Shown in pieces: positions 32,532 through 40,950 of a stretch of DNA of 64,000 nucleotides. The stretch is from Cupriavidus oxalaticus (GTDB lineage: Bacteria; Pseudomonadota; Gammaproteobacteria; Burkholderiales; Burkholderiaceae), in contig NZ_CP069811.1 in NCBI RefSeq assembly GCF_016894385.1, positions 844,501 through 908,500 on the forward strand, in the 5' to 3' direction. The notes beneath the pieces were generated by a model, which saw only the letters and a list, made by a program, of their open reading frames with translations, had not been told where the DNA came from and ran no database searches. The position numbers were made by a program, and so were the translations under genes. Numbering within the stretch: position 1 is the stretch's first letter; each line of letters begins with the position of its first letter.

Positions 32532-33443
32532 TCAGTCTTCCTCGACAAAGAACTCGATCGCTTCCTGGCCGGCGTCGCCGGGCGGCGAGAACGTGATCCA
32601 GCCGTGGCCCCGCAGCGTGATCTCGTCACGGCGCAGCATCAGGCTGTCTTCGCCGTCGATGCGCACGTGGGTGCCGTTGGAGCTGCGGTCGATCAGCACG
32701 AAGCGGCCGCCGCGCGGCTCGACGGTGGCCTGGAAGCGCGACACCTGCCGGTCCAGGATGACGATGCTCATGGTGCCGTCGCGGCCGATGGTCAGCGGCG
32801 CCGAGGTGGCGTCCATCTCGAACAGGGTGTCGCGGTAGCGCAGCGACAGGAACAGCGAGCGGCGCACGGCGACGTCCATCGGGGCGACCAGGGTCAGCTC
32901 GGTGTTCTGTTGCCAGATCCCCTCGTACAACTCCACCAGCTGGTGCTTGCCGCGCACCTGGATCGGATACAGCGCGCGCGTCATCTGCCGCAGCGGTGCC
33001 GACAGCTGCTCGACAGCATGCTTGCTGGTGATGATCTGCCCGCGCGAGGCCAGCTTGACCAGCCGCGCGGCCAGGTTGACGGTGTCGCCGAACACGTCGC
33101 CGCCTTCGTCCGACAGGATCGGGCCATGGTGGAAGCCGATATGGATCGACAGGGCAATGCCGGCGATCGGCGCCAGCCCCGCCACGCCTTCCTGCATGTC
33201 GAATGCGGCCTGCATCGCATGGTCGGCAGCGGGGAACAGCACCATGATCTCGTCGCCGATGGTCTTGACCACGCGCCCCTGCGCCAGCGCGGCGCGCGTC
33301 TTCATCAGCGCCAGGCACTGGCGGATGGCGGCGAGTGCTGCCGCGTCGCCGGCCTTGTCGTAGAGCCGCGTGCTGTCGCAGATGTCCGCGAACATCACGG
33401 CGCCGTCGCATTGGTCGGCTGGCGAACCTGGATCCTTTTGCAT
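32532..33443 (-). CDS. Class III nucleotidyl cyclase - FHA domain fusion
   Basis: A 303-residue cytosolic protein. Residues 14-185 form a class III cyclase domain with both metal aspartates (Asp20 in FADICDST, Asp64 in TIGDE), Lys60 and the Asp120-TVN123-AAR127 catalytic set, so it looks active. Residues 215-290 form an FHA phosphothreonine-binding domain: LTIGRDG, VSRFQATV (Gln replaces the usual His) and RSSNGTHV. The start is the ATG at 33443. It is divergent from the ferritin-like gene. Signalling through cAMP or cGMP in response to Ser/Thr phosphorylation is the obvious hypothesis. Confidence 0.88.
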   Translation of the reverse strand: MQKDPGSPADQCDGAVMFADICDSTRLYDKAGDAAALAAIRQCLALMKTRAALAQGRVVKTIGDEIMVLFPAADHAMQAAFDMQEGVAGLAPIAGIALSIHIGFHHGPILSDEGGDVFGDTVNLAARLVKLASRGQIITSKHAVEQLSAPLRQMTRALYPIQVRGKHQLVELYEGIWQQNTELTLVAPMDVAVRRSLFLSLRYRDTLFEMDATSAPLTIGRDGTMSIVILDRQVSRFQATVEPRGGRFVLIDRSSNGTHVRIDGEDSLMLRRDEITLRGHGWITFSPPGDAGQEAIEFFVEED

Positions 33444-33644
33444 CACCGGCGATGTTGTCAGTTTTCCGGGCGGGCCGCGCCGGGCTACTTCAGGCGGCGC
33501 GCCACGTCTGCATGATAGGAATTCCACTGCCGGATTGCTGCCCCGCACGCGCTCGCCGGCGGTGCGCGAAGCCTCAGGTGTGGCGTGGCGCCGACTAGAA
33601 TGAATCAGCCTCTTTTTTGTCCCTGCAACCGTGAGGAAGATGCC

Positions 33645-34085
33645 ATGGCGGAAATCGAGAAAGACAAGGTCGTCGGGGTGCTGAACCAGATACTGGAAGC
33701 CGAACTCGCCGGGGTTGTGCGCTATACGCACTATTCCTTCCTGGTGTTCGGTTTCGGCCGCATCCCGGTGGTGTCGTGGCTGCGCGAGCAGGCCAACGAA
33801 TCGCTGCTGCATGCGCAGCAGGCCGGGGAGTGGATCACCACCCTGGGCGCGTATCCCTCGCTCGGCATCGCCGCGCTGCTGGACAGCCACACCACCGACA
33901 TCGGCACCATCCTGCGCGAATCGCTGGCGACCGAGCGGCAGGCGCTGGACCTGTACCGCCAGCTGCTGGGCCTGGTCGAGGGCCGCTCGGTGGCGCTGGA
34001 AGAATATGCGCGCGAGTCGATCCAGCTGGAGGAACTGCATGCCGGCGAGGTCGAGAAGATGCTGCGCAAGCCTGGACAAACTTAG
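33645..34085 (+). CDS. Ferritin-like/bacterioferritin-type protein
   Basis: A 146-residue four-helix bundle. The di-iron ligand pattern is visible: Glu in LEAELAGVVRYTHY, Glu51/His54 in ESLLHAQ, Glu in ATERQALDLY, and EE..H in QLEELHAGEVEKML. A heme-binding Met at the Bfr position is not evident. It likely oxidises and stores iron or protects against peroxide. The ATG at 33645 has GAGGAAGATGCC upstream. Confidence 0.83.
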   Translation: MAEIEKDKVVGVLNQILEAELAGVVRYTHYSFLVFGFGRIPVVSWLREQANESLLHAQQAGEWITTLGAYPSLGIAALLDSHTTDIGTILRESLATERQALDLYRQLLGLVEGRSVALEEYARESIQLEELHAGEVEKMLRKPGQT

Positions 34086-34243
34086 GTCGGGGCGAATCCG
34101 TACCGAGGGCGCGCATGTGGCCCGGGTGACGGAAAGGTTGCCCGAGCCCTCTGGCTCGCCTAGACTGGATTGCGGCCGGCGCTGAGCGCAAGGCTGGCGT
34201 ACCGATGTGAACCTTTGCGGCTTGCACCGCAGGGAGACGATCG

Positions 34244-35371
34244 ATGTTGCCCACGCCCATTTCCGAGAAAGCGCTATCCCGCGGGTTGCTTGACGTCCTG
34301 ATCCGCGCCGGGCTGATCGCCGTCCTGGCGATTTTCTGCTTCCAGATCTTCCATCCGTTCGTCGACCTGCTGCTGTGGGCGGTGATCCTGGCGGTCACCA
34401 TGTACCCGCTGCAGGTCAGGCTGCGCGCGCGCCTGGGTGGCCATGACGGGCGCGTCGCCACGCTGATCGTGGTGCTGGTCCTCGCCATCATCCTGGTGCC
34501 GACCTACCTGCTGGGCGAGGCCCTGGTCGGATCGGTGGAGAACGCCATCGCCATGGTCAGGGACGACCGCGTGCATATCCCGATGCCCGCGGAGTCGGTC
34601 GCCGCGTGGCCGCTCGTCGGGCAGCAACTCTACGATTTCTGGCTGCAGGCGGCCACCGACATGACTGCGGTGATGGAAAAGCTGATGCCGCAGCTCAAGG
34701 GTTTCAGCCTGGCGCTGCTGGGCAAGCTGGCCGGCGTCGGCGTGGCCCTGCTGGTCCTGCTGTTCGCGCTGATCATCGCCGGCATCATCATGGCCTACGG
34801 CGAGGAAGGGACGCGCAGCGCCAGGCAGATCGCCTCGCGCGTGTTCGGGCCGGAACGCGGCCCGCGGCTGGCCATGCTGTGCACCGCCACCATCCGCGCG
34901 GTGGCGCAGGGCGTGGTGGGGATCGCCTTCATCCAGATGCTGCTGATCGGCGTCGCCTTCGTGGTCAAGGGCATTCCCGGCGCCGGCCTGCTGGCGCTGG
35001 CGGTGCTGCTGCTCGGCATCATGCAGCTGCCGGCGACGCTGATCACCATCCCGATAATCATCTTTGTCTTTGCCACCGAGGGTGCCAGCGTGGCGAGCGT
35101 GGTATTTGCCGTCTACACCTTTGTCGCGGGACTGGCCGACAACGTGCTCAAGCCGCTGATGCTCGGCCGTGGCGTGGATGTGCCGATGCCGGTGGTGCTG
35201 ATCGGCGCGCTGGGCGGGATGGTCACAGGCGGCGTCATCGGGCTGTTTATCGGCCCCGTGATGCTGGCCGTGGCCTACCGGCTGTTCTGGCAGTGGGTCG
35301 AGGACCAGCCGCCTGCGCAGCCGCAGCCTGCCCAGCCGGTGCCCGAATCCATCGAGCAGAGCGCGGAATAG
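34244..35371 (+). CDS. AI-2E family (PerM/YdiK-like) permease
   Basis: A 375-residue membrane protein of about eight helices: a paired N-terminal set (GLIAVLAIFCFQIFHPFVDLL), a large soluble stretch at about 90-135, and the C-terminal helices with ADNVLKPLMLGRGVDVPMPVV, the family hallmark. The family includes TqsA and Na+/H+ antiporter-like members; the substrate is unknown. AGGGAGACGATCG precedes the ATG. It shares the 12-mer CCTAGACTGGAT (34159-34170) with the universal stress protein promoter. Confidence 0.88.
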   Translation: MLPTPISEKALSRGLLDVLIRAGLIAVLAIFCFQIFHPFVDLLLWAVILAVTMYPLQVRLRARLGGHDGRVATLIVVLVLAIILVPTYLLGEALVGSVENAIAMVRDDRVHIPMPAESVAAWPLVGQQLYDFWLQAATDMTAVMEKLMPQLKGFSLALLGKLAGVGVALLVLLFALIIAGIIMAYGEEGTRSARQIASRVFGPERGPRLAMLCTATIRAVAQGVVGIAFIQMLLIGVAFVVKGIPGAGLLALAVLLLGIMQLPATLITIPIIIFVFATEGASVASVVFAVYTFVAGLADNVLKPLMLGRGVDVPMPVVLIGALGGMVTGGVIGLFIGPVMLAVAYRLFWQWVEDQPPAQPQPAQPVPESIEQSAE

Positions 35372-35401
35372 GGCGCGAAACAGAGCGAGCCGGCCCGCCC
35401 G

Positions 35402-36976
35402 ATGCGCGCCCGCAACCGGCCGAACGGAATGCTGCTGGCCGGCGCGTTGTGCCTGGGCGCGTGCGCGCGGGTGGGGCCGGATTTCCAGCCGCAGCGCGAG
35501 GCGTGGACGCCGTCCTGGGACAGTCCGGCGCTGCAGCGCGCCACCGAGCAGCGCCCGGCGCCCGACCTGCGGCAGTGGTGGCAGGTATTCGGCGACCCCA
35601 CGCTGGAGCGACTGATCGCCGAGGCCGATGCCAACAATGCCGGCCTGCGCATCGCCGGCCTGCGCGTGATGGAGGCGCGCGCGCAGCTCGGCATCGCCCA
35701 GAGCGGCCGCTACCCGCAGCTGCAGCAGGTGAGCACCGACGCGCTTTATACCTCCAGCCGCCAGGCCGGCGGGCGCAATCCGCAGAACAGCCGCTTCTGG
35801 CAGTTCAGCGCGGGTTTCGACATCGGCTGGGAGCTGGACTTCTGGGGGCGCTTCAGCCGCGCCATCGAATCGGCCGATGCCGCGTATTTTGCCGCGCGTG
35901 CCAACCACGAGGATGTGCTGGTGCTGCTGCGCGCCCAGATGGCCGAGACCTACTTCGCGCTGCGCACCGCCGAGGCGCGGCTGCGCATCGCCCGCGACAA
36001 TGCCCGGCTGCAGCAGCGCAGCTATGAAATCACCGAGCGCCTGTTCCGCAGCGGCGAGACCGACGAGCTCGACCTGCAGCAAGCCAAGACGCAGTACCTG
36101 GGCACGCTCAGCAGCATCCCCGAGTTCGAGGGCCAGATCCTGCGCACGCGCAATGCGCTGGCGGTACTGGCGGGCCATCCGCCCGGCGCGCTGCCGGAGC
36201 TGCCCGACCTCGCGCAGCGGGAAGGGGCGCTTCCGCTGATCGACCGCGCCGTGGTGCAGGACGTGCCGGCCAGCCTGCTGCTGCGCCGTCCGGATGTGCG
36301 CGCCGCCGAGCTGCAGATCGCGGCGCAGTCGGCGCTGATCGGCGTGGCCGAGGCCGATCTCTACCCGTCGCTGTCGCTGCTGGGCAGCATCGTCTGGTCC
36401 GCCGCCACGCTGGCCGGCACGCCCAACACGCTGGCGCTGGTCGGCGGGCCCAGCCTGCGCTGGAACGTATTCGACTATGGCCGCATCCGCAACAACGTGC
36501 GGGTGCAGGATGCGCGTTTGCAGCAGCTGATCGTGGCCTACCAGGACGCGGTGCGGCAGGCCGCGCGCGAAGCGGACGATGCCGCCAGCGGCCTGCTCAA
36601 GTCGCTGGAGCGCGAACAGATCCTGCGCGAAGGCACCGTCGCCGCCAACCGCTCGCTGTCGCTGGCCAACTCGCTCTACCGCGAGGGCTATTCAGACTTC
36701 CAGCGCGTGCTGGACGCGCAGCGCGCGCTGGCGGCCCAGCAGGATGCCTACGTGCTCAACCGCAGCAGCGCCGTGAGCAACCTGATCGCGCTGTACAAAG
36801 CGCTGGGCGGCGGCTGGCACAGCGAACTGCCGCTGGTGGACCCGGCGACGCGCCAGCAGATGCAGCAGCGCACCAACTGGGGCGACCTGTTCGACCAAGC
36901 CGGGCGGCCGGCGGTGCCTGCCGGCGCCGGCGTTCCTGCGACATCACGGCAGGTATCCAATGTGGAGGACCGATGA
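35402..36976 (+). CDS. NodT-family outer-membrane efflux lipoprotein
   Basis: A 524-residue TolC-like outer-membrane channel. The lipobox LCLGAC lies at about residues 16-21, with lipidation at the Cys. Two OEP repeats follow, with WWQVFGDPTLERLI and later PDVRAAELQIAAQSALIGVAEADLYPSL. It forms the exit duct of a tripartite pump. The stop overlaps the HlyD-type gene as ATGA, so outer-membrane, adaptor and inner-membrane parts are one operon. Confidence 0.92.
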   Translation: MRARNRPNGMLLAGALCLGACARVGPDFQPQREAWTPSWDSPALQRATEQRPAPDLRQWWQVFGDPTLERLIAEADANNAGLRIAGLRVMEARAQLGIAQSGRYPQLQQVSTDALYTSSRQAGGRNPQNSRFWQFSAGFDIGWELDFWGRFSRAIESADAAYFAARANHEDVLVLLRAQMAETYFALRTAEARLRIARDNARLQQRSYEITERLFRSGETDELDLQQAKTQYLGTLSSIPEFEGQILRTRNALAVLAGHPPGALPELPDLAQREGALPLIDRAVVQDVPASLLLRRPDVRAAELQIAAQSALIGVAEADLYPSLSLLGSIVWSAATLAGTPNTLALVGGPSLRWNVFDYGRIRNNVRVQDARLQQLIVAYQDAVRQAAREADDAASGLLKSLEREQILREGTVAANRSLSLANSLYREGYSDFQRVLDAQRALAAQQDAYVLNRSSAVSNLIALYKALGGGWHSELPLVDPATRQQMQQRTNWGDLFDQAGRPAVPAGAGVPATSRQVSNVEDR

Positions 36977-38142
36977 GCGACACGCCGCAGCCCGCAGCGG
37001 TTCCGCCCCCGCCCGTGCCCTCGCCACCCGCGCCGCCACCCGCGCCGCCACCCGCGCCGGCGCCGGCCGCCGATCCGGCAAGGAAAGGCATCCGCTGGGT
37101 CCTCGTGCTGATCGCCGTCAGCCTGGTGTGGTACCTGCTGGCCGACCGGCTCACGCCCTATACCCAGCAGGCGCGCGTGCAGGCCTTCGTGGTGCCGGTG
37201 GCATCCGAGGTGGCGGGGCGCGTGACCCGTGTCCATGTGCGCAACAACCAGGACGTGGCGGCTGGCACGGTGCTGTTCGAGGTCGACCCGCAGCACTACC
37301 GGATCGCCGCCGACCGCGCGCGCGCCGACCTGGAGTCGACGCGCCGGCAGATCGGCGCCAGCACCGCCGGCATCGAATCGGCGCAGGCGGCGCTGCGCGC
37401 GGCGCGCGCCAACGAGGTCAAGGCGCGCCAGGACAGCGAACGCCTGGAGCGCCTGTACCGCGAGGACCAGGGCACCATCTCGCTGCGCCGGCTCGAGATC
37501 GCGCGTGCCAGCCTGGAAGCGGCCACCGCGCAGGTTGCCGCAGCCCGCGCCGAGGTCCAGCGTGCGCGCGAGCAGGAGGGCGGCAGCGCCGAAGACAACG
37601 CCAAGCTGCGCAGCGCCGCGGCCGCGCTGGAAAAGGCCGAGCTGGACCTGGCCAATACCAGCGTGCGTGCGCGCTCGGCCGGGCTGGTCACCGACCTGCG
37701 CACCGAGACCGGCCAGTTTGCTGCCGCGGGCAATCCGGTCATGACGCTGATCACCATCCACGACGTGTGGATCAACGCGGAGATGACCGAGAACAACCTT
37801 GGCCACGTGGTGCCCGGTACGCCGGTGGCGATCGTGCTGGATTCGCTGCCGGGGCGGATTTTCACCGGGCGCGTGCGCAGCGTCGGCTACGGCGTCAGCA
37901 TCGGCGGCCCCCCCACGCCGGCCGGCAGCCTGCCGACGGTGCAGAACAGCCGCGACTGGCTGCGCCCCGCCCAGCGTTTCCCGGTCACGGTGGAGATCGA
38001 TCCAGGGCAGCTCACGTCGCTGCGCGGCGTACGCGTGGGCGGGCAGGCCGAGGTGATGGCGTTCCCGACGGAGGGCAACCCGCTCAATCCGCTCGGCCGC
38101 GCCTTCCTGTACCTGATGAGCTGGCTGTCGTATGTCTACTGA
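36973..38142 (+). CDS. HlyD/EmrA-family membrane fusion protein
   Basis: A 389-residue periplasmic adaptor. A Pro/Ala-rich cytosolic N terminus (about 30 residues, built of PPAP repeats) precedes one anchor helix near 40-58, then the lipoyl halves around a coiled coil (AQAALRAARANEVKARQDSERLERLY) and a beta-barrel ending near YLMSWLSYVY. GGAGGACCG precedes the ATG. It links the NodT channel to the DUF2955 membrane protein. Confidence 0.92.
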   Translation: MSDTPQPAAVPPPPVPSPPAPPPAPPPAPAPAADPARKGIRWVLVLIAVSLVWYLLADRLTPYTQQARVQAFVVPVASEVAGRVTRVHVRNNQDVAAGTVLFEVDPQHYRIAADRARADLESTRRQIGASTAGIESAQAALRAARANEVKARQDSERLERLYREDQGTISLRRLEIARASLEAATAQVAAARAEVQRAREQEGGSAEDNAKLRSAAAALEKAELDLANTSVRARSAGLVTDLRTETGQFAAAGNPVMTLITIHDVWINAEMTENNLGHVVPGTPVAIVLDSLPGRIFTGRVRSVGYGVSIGGPPTPAGSLPTVQNSRDWLRPAQRFPVTVEIDPGQLTSLRGVRVGGQAEVMAFPTEGNPLNPLGRAFLYLMSWLSYVY

Positions 38143-39199
38143 CGGGCCCGCGCCGACACCGCCGCCGCCGCCACCTTCGCCCCGCGCACGGCGCGCGCTG
38201 CGCCTGGCCAGCGGCACCGCGTTGTGCCTGGCGGCCAGCTTCGGGCTGGGCCTGCCGATTCCGATGCTCGCCCCCGTGCTAGCCATATTCCTGCTGGCCA
38301 GCATGAATCGTCCGCTTTCCTTCAAGGCCGGCGTGGGCCTGGCGCTGGTGACGATGCTGACCACCGGCAGCGGCCTGCTGCTGATTCCCTTGCTGCGCCA
38401 CTACCCGGCGAGCGGCGTGCTGCTGACCGGCCTGTGCCTGTTCCTGGCCTTCCGCTATGGCTTGCGCGGCGGCAACAACCTGGTGTCGACCTTCCTGGTG
38501 GTCGGCCTGACCATGATCTCGTCGGCCGGCACCTTTGATTTCGGGCTGGCCGTCACCGTCATCGCTGCGCTGGTCAAGGGGCTGCTGCTGGCGGTGCTGG
38601 CGCTGGCGCTCGGGCACTGGCTCTTTCCCGAGCCCGCGGGGACGCCACCGGCGCCGGCGGCCAGCGCGCTGCCGGACGACCGGGCGGCTTGGGTGGCGCT
38701 GCGCGCGGCGCTGGTGGTGATGCCCGCCTTCCTGCTCACGATGACCGATCCCACCGTCTACATGCCGATCATCATGAAGGCGGTCAGCCTGGGCCGGCAA
38801 AGTTGCACCACCTCCGCACGCAACGCCGGGCGCGAACTGCTGGGCTCGACCCTGCTCGGCGGCCTGCTGGCGATCGCGTTCTGGGGCGCGCTCAGCCTGT
38901 TCGTGCACCTGTGGATGTATTTCCTGTGGATGCTGCTGTTCGCGCTGCTGGTGGCGCGCAAGCTCTACGGGCTCAGCCCCACGCGCCTGGCGCCCGGCTT
39001 CTGGCTCAATACGCTGGTGACGCTGGTCATCCTGCTGGGGCAGTCGGTGCAGGACAGCGCGGCCGGCAAGGATGTCTATACCGCCTTTATCGTGCGCATG
39101 GGGCTGTTTATCGGCGTCACGCTGTACGCGTGGCTGATGATCGAGCTGCTGGACCAGCCGCGTGCGGTGCGCCGGAGGCAGCCACAGTCGTCGCATTAG
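38132..39199 (+). CDS. DUF2955 inner-membrane protein (efflux pump component)
   Basis: A 355-residue protein with a Pro-rich start and about ten helices in two similar halves, resembling FUSC/AaeB-type aromatic acid exporters. GLGLPIPMLAPVLAIFLLAS and the second-half TDPTVYMPIIMKAVSL mark DUF2955. It overlaps the HlyD gene by 11 bases, so it is the inner-membrane pump of the NodT-HlyD operon. Substrates may be aromatic acids by family analogy. Confidence 0.87.
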   Translation: MSTDGPAPTPPPPPPSPRARRALRLASGTALCLAASFGLGLPIPMLAPVLAIFLLASMNRPLSFKAGVGLALVTMLTTGSGLLLIPLLRHYPASGVLLTGLCLFLAFRYGLRGGNNLVSTFLVVGLTMISSAGTFDFGLAVTVIAALVKGLLLAVLALALGHWLFPEPAGTPPAPAASALPDDRAAWVALRAALVVMPAFLLTMTDPTVYMPIIMKAVSLGRQSCTTSARNAGRELLGSTLLGGLLAIAFWGALSLFVHLWMYFLWMLLFALLVARKLYGLSPTRLAPGFWLNTLVTLVILLGQSVQDSAAGKDVYTAFIVRMGLFIGVTLYAWLMIELLDQPRAVRRRQPQSSH

Positions 39200-39209
39200 A
39201 CGCTTGACA

Positions 39210-39629
39210 TCAATCCACCCAGGGGTTGGCCAAAACGATCCCGGTCCCTTCGAAGTCCTTTCCGTTGCGCGTGGCGAGCGTGGCGCCGTGATGTCTGCAA
39301 ATGGCAGCAATCTGCGCATCTGCCATGCTGATCGGGCGACCATCGCGCTCCCACTGGGAAACTAGCGCGGCATAGTGCACGGCGGCGCTCTCGTCGAACG
39401 GAAGCACCCGCTCGGCAAACTCCTCGTCGAGCATCTTCAGTGCGGCATCCCGCAGCCCGGTCTTGCGGCGCCCGTCAGGCAAGCGCGCGATGCCATACAA
39501 GAGCTCGGCAACGGTGACGGCCGTGACGACAAGCAATGCTTCTTCCTGCCGGTCCAGCCAATCGATGACGGCAGGCTCCGCCTGGACCCGCATCAGTTCC
39601 GACAAGACGTTGGTGTCGAGGACAATCAT
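39210..39629 (-). CDS. PIN-domain toxin, FitB/VapC type
   Basis: A 139-residue PIN ribonuclease. The acidic residues are Asp5 (VLDTNVLSE), Glu42 (TVAELLYGI) and Asp104 (SMADAQIAA), with NGKDF at 122-126 as the fourth. It cleaves RNA unless held by the antitoxin. The start overlaps the antitoxin stop (39626-39629), the usual antitoxin-first arrangement. Confidence 0.92.
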   Translation of the reverse strand: MIVLDTNVLSELMRVQAEPAVIDWLDRQEEALLVVTAVTVAELLYGIARLPDGRRKTGLRDAALKMLDEEFAERVLPFDESAAVHYAALVSQWERDGRPISMADAQIAAICRHHGATLATRNGKDFEGTGIVLANPWVD

Positions 39630-39871
39630 TCAGGCAAATCCGCGGAGCGCGGCCGCTCGGTGCGGGAGGGCAGTTCTAATCCAGGATCGGCCAGCACTGC
39701 AAAGCGTTGGTGCAATCGGCTTCCCATGCCGCCAGCGCCTGCCCGTTTGCTGAGTGCGCGCCGCAAGATCTCGCGGACCTCTTCTTCCATGGAGCGACCG
39801 TGTTGCGCGGCTTCAATCCGCAACCGCGCTTTCAACTCGTCATCGAGGTTTCTGATGGTCAGTGTTGCCAT
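39626..39871 (-). CDS. Antitoxin of the FitA/VapB (Arc-type) family
   Basis: An 81-residue ribbon-helix-helix antitoxin beginning MATLTIRNLDDELKARLRI, then AAQHGRSMEEEVREILRRAL. The C-terminal tail should block the toxin. The ATG at 39871 is preceded by AGGAGGGCTT. Inverted repeats just upstream are the likely autoregulatory operator. Confidence 0.92.
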   Translation of the reverse strand: MATLTIRNLDDELKARLRIEAAQHGRSMEEEVREILRRALSKRAGAGGMGSRLHQRFAVLADPGLELPSRTERPRSADLPE

Positions 39872-39885
39872 AAGCCCTCCTGCTT

Positions 39886-39907
39886 GCATTGACAGCAATG
39901 CTAGCAT
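39886..39907. promoter_or_regulatory. Inverted-repeat operator of the toxin-antitoxin pair
   Basis: GCATTG/CAATGC (39886-39891 and 39896-39901) overlaps a second perfect palindrome, ATGCTAGCAT (39898-39907). They lie 15-36 bases upstream of the antitoxin start, where the FitAB complex would bind and repress. Confidence 0.6.
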
Positions 39908-39995
39908 GATCGGACGTGCTGTTAAGTCACTTCTTACTGAACGAGGTGCGAGAGACCGCTGGTGCAAACCGCGGCACGGTGGCCGCTGGAGCGTC

Positions 39996-40799
39996 TTACC
40001 CCAGCGCCAGCCCGCCATGCGCGAGCAACTGGCGGAACACTGCCAGCTGGGTAGCGCCGGTCTCGGCCAGCCGGTGGCACACGTGGACATGGGCATCCAT
40101 GTCGCTGTGGCCGCGCAGGGCGTCCTTGCACTCGCGCTCGGAAATCTCCAGGTGGACCCCCGTCAGGATGGCGCGCCCATAGCCGACGCGCGCGGCCACG
40201 ATCGCGGGCGGGGTGCCGGCCATGCCCGTGTAGACCGCCAGGACCTGCGTATCGGGGCCGGGCTCGCCCCCGAAATCGAACAGGCAGCCGCCGTGGTAGT
40301 GGGTGTAAAGCGAGAGCGGCGTCGGCGTCAGGTGATCGGTGGTGCGGATCTCCACGGCGGCGGCGGTGCGCGGCGTGCCGTCGTACAGGCGTCCGCCGGT
40401 GAGGTCCGGCAACGAGCCGACCGCCACCGCATCGACAAAGCGCAACTCGCGCTTGCCGCAGATCGCCCCTGAAGTGCCGGCGTGAAAGGCAAGTTCCCGG
40501 CAGGCGTAGTAGGCGCCGGCGCAGATGCCGAGGTAGACGCCGCCCCGTTCGACAAAGCTGCGGATGCGCGCGTTGGGTGCGCCGTTGAGCGCCGCGCAGT
40601 AGGGCAGGTCGGCGCCGCCGGGCATCACGAACATCACCGCGTCGTCGAACAGCGTGGGGTCGTGGCGGATATCGTCGGCCATGACCGCGCGGATTTCGTA
40701 GGCGCCGGCCTGCAGCTGGTGGCCGATGGTGCGCATCAGGCAGGCGGTCCAGTCGGAGGCGCCGGCGTCGACATACGTCAGGATCTGGGGTTTGGACAT
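39996..40799 (-). CDS. BPL_N (biotin-protein ligase N-terminal-like) domain protein
   Basis: A 267-residue protein with a class I glutamine-amidotransferase-like fold. The nucleophile elbow is GICAGAYYAC with Cys93, preceded by FVMPGGADLPY, the BPL_N pattern. It lacks the ligase part of eukaryotic biotin ligases. The substrate is unknown. The MITE copy 2 lies 52 bases upstream of its start. Confidence 0.8.
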   Translation of the reverse strand: MSKPQILTYVDAGASDWTACLMRTIGHQLQAGAYEIRAVMADDIRHDPTLFDDAVMFVMPGGADLPYCAALNGAPNARIRSFVERGGVYLGICAGAYYACRELAFHAGTSGAICGKRELRFVDAVAVGSLPDLTGGRLYDGTPRTAAAVEIRTTDHLTPTPLSLYTHYHGGCLFDFGGEPGPDTQVLAVYTGMAGTPPAIVAARVGYGRAILTGVHLEISERECKDALRGHSDMDAHVHVCHRLAETGATQLAVFRQLLAHGGLALG

Positions 40800-40851
40800 G
40801 CTGGTCGTGGCGATTTGCTCGGGGTGGCGCAGGCAACGCGTGCCCTTGGTT

Positions 40852-40932
40852 TAATGCCGTTCAGTTAAGGTATCAAGCCCTACCGTCATTCCCGCCTTCG
40901 CGGGAACGACTGTGGTTAACTGAACAGCATTA
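40852..40932. mobile_element. MITE-like element, 81 bp (copy 2)
   Basis: Termini TAATGCCGTTCAGTTAA (40852-40868) and TTAACTGAACAGCATTA (40916-40932) match at 16 of 17 positions. Perfect 12-bp direct repeats, GTGCCCTTGGTT, flank it at 40840-40851 and 40933-40944. The interior is a single hairpin, equal to copy 1 with the segment between its two hairpins removed (43 bp shorter). This is a transposition scar with an internal deletion. Confidence 0.85.
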
Positions 40933-40950
40933 GTGCCCTTGGTTTGCTTT

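Noticed and set aside
34126..34139. FNR box before the AI-2E permease, by analogy with the shared 12-mer
   Set aside because: The sequence at the matching distance has no TTGAT-N4-ATCAA pattern.
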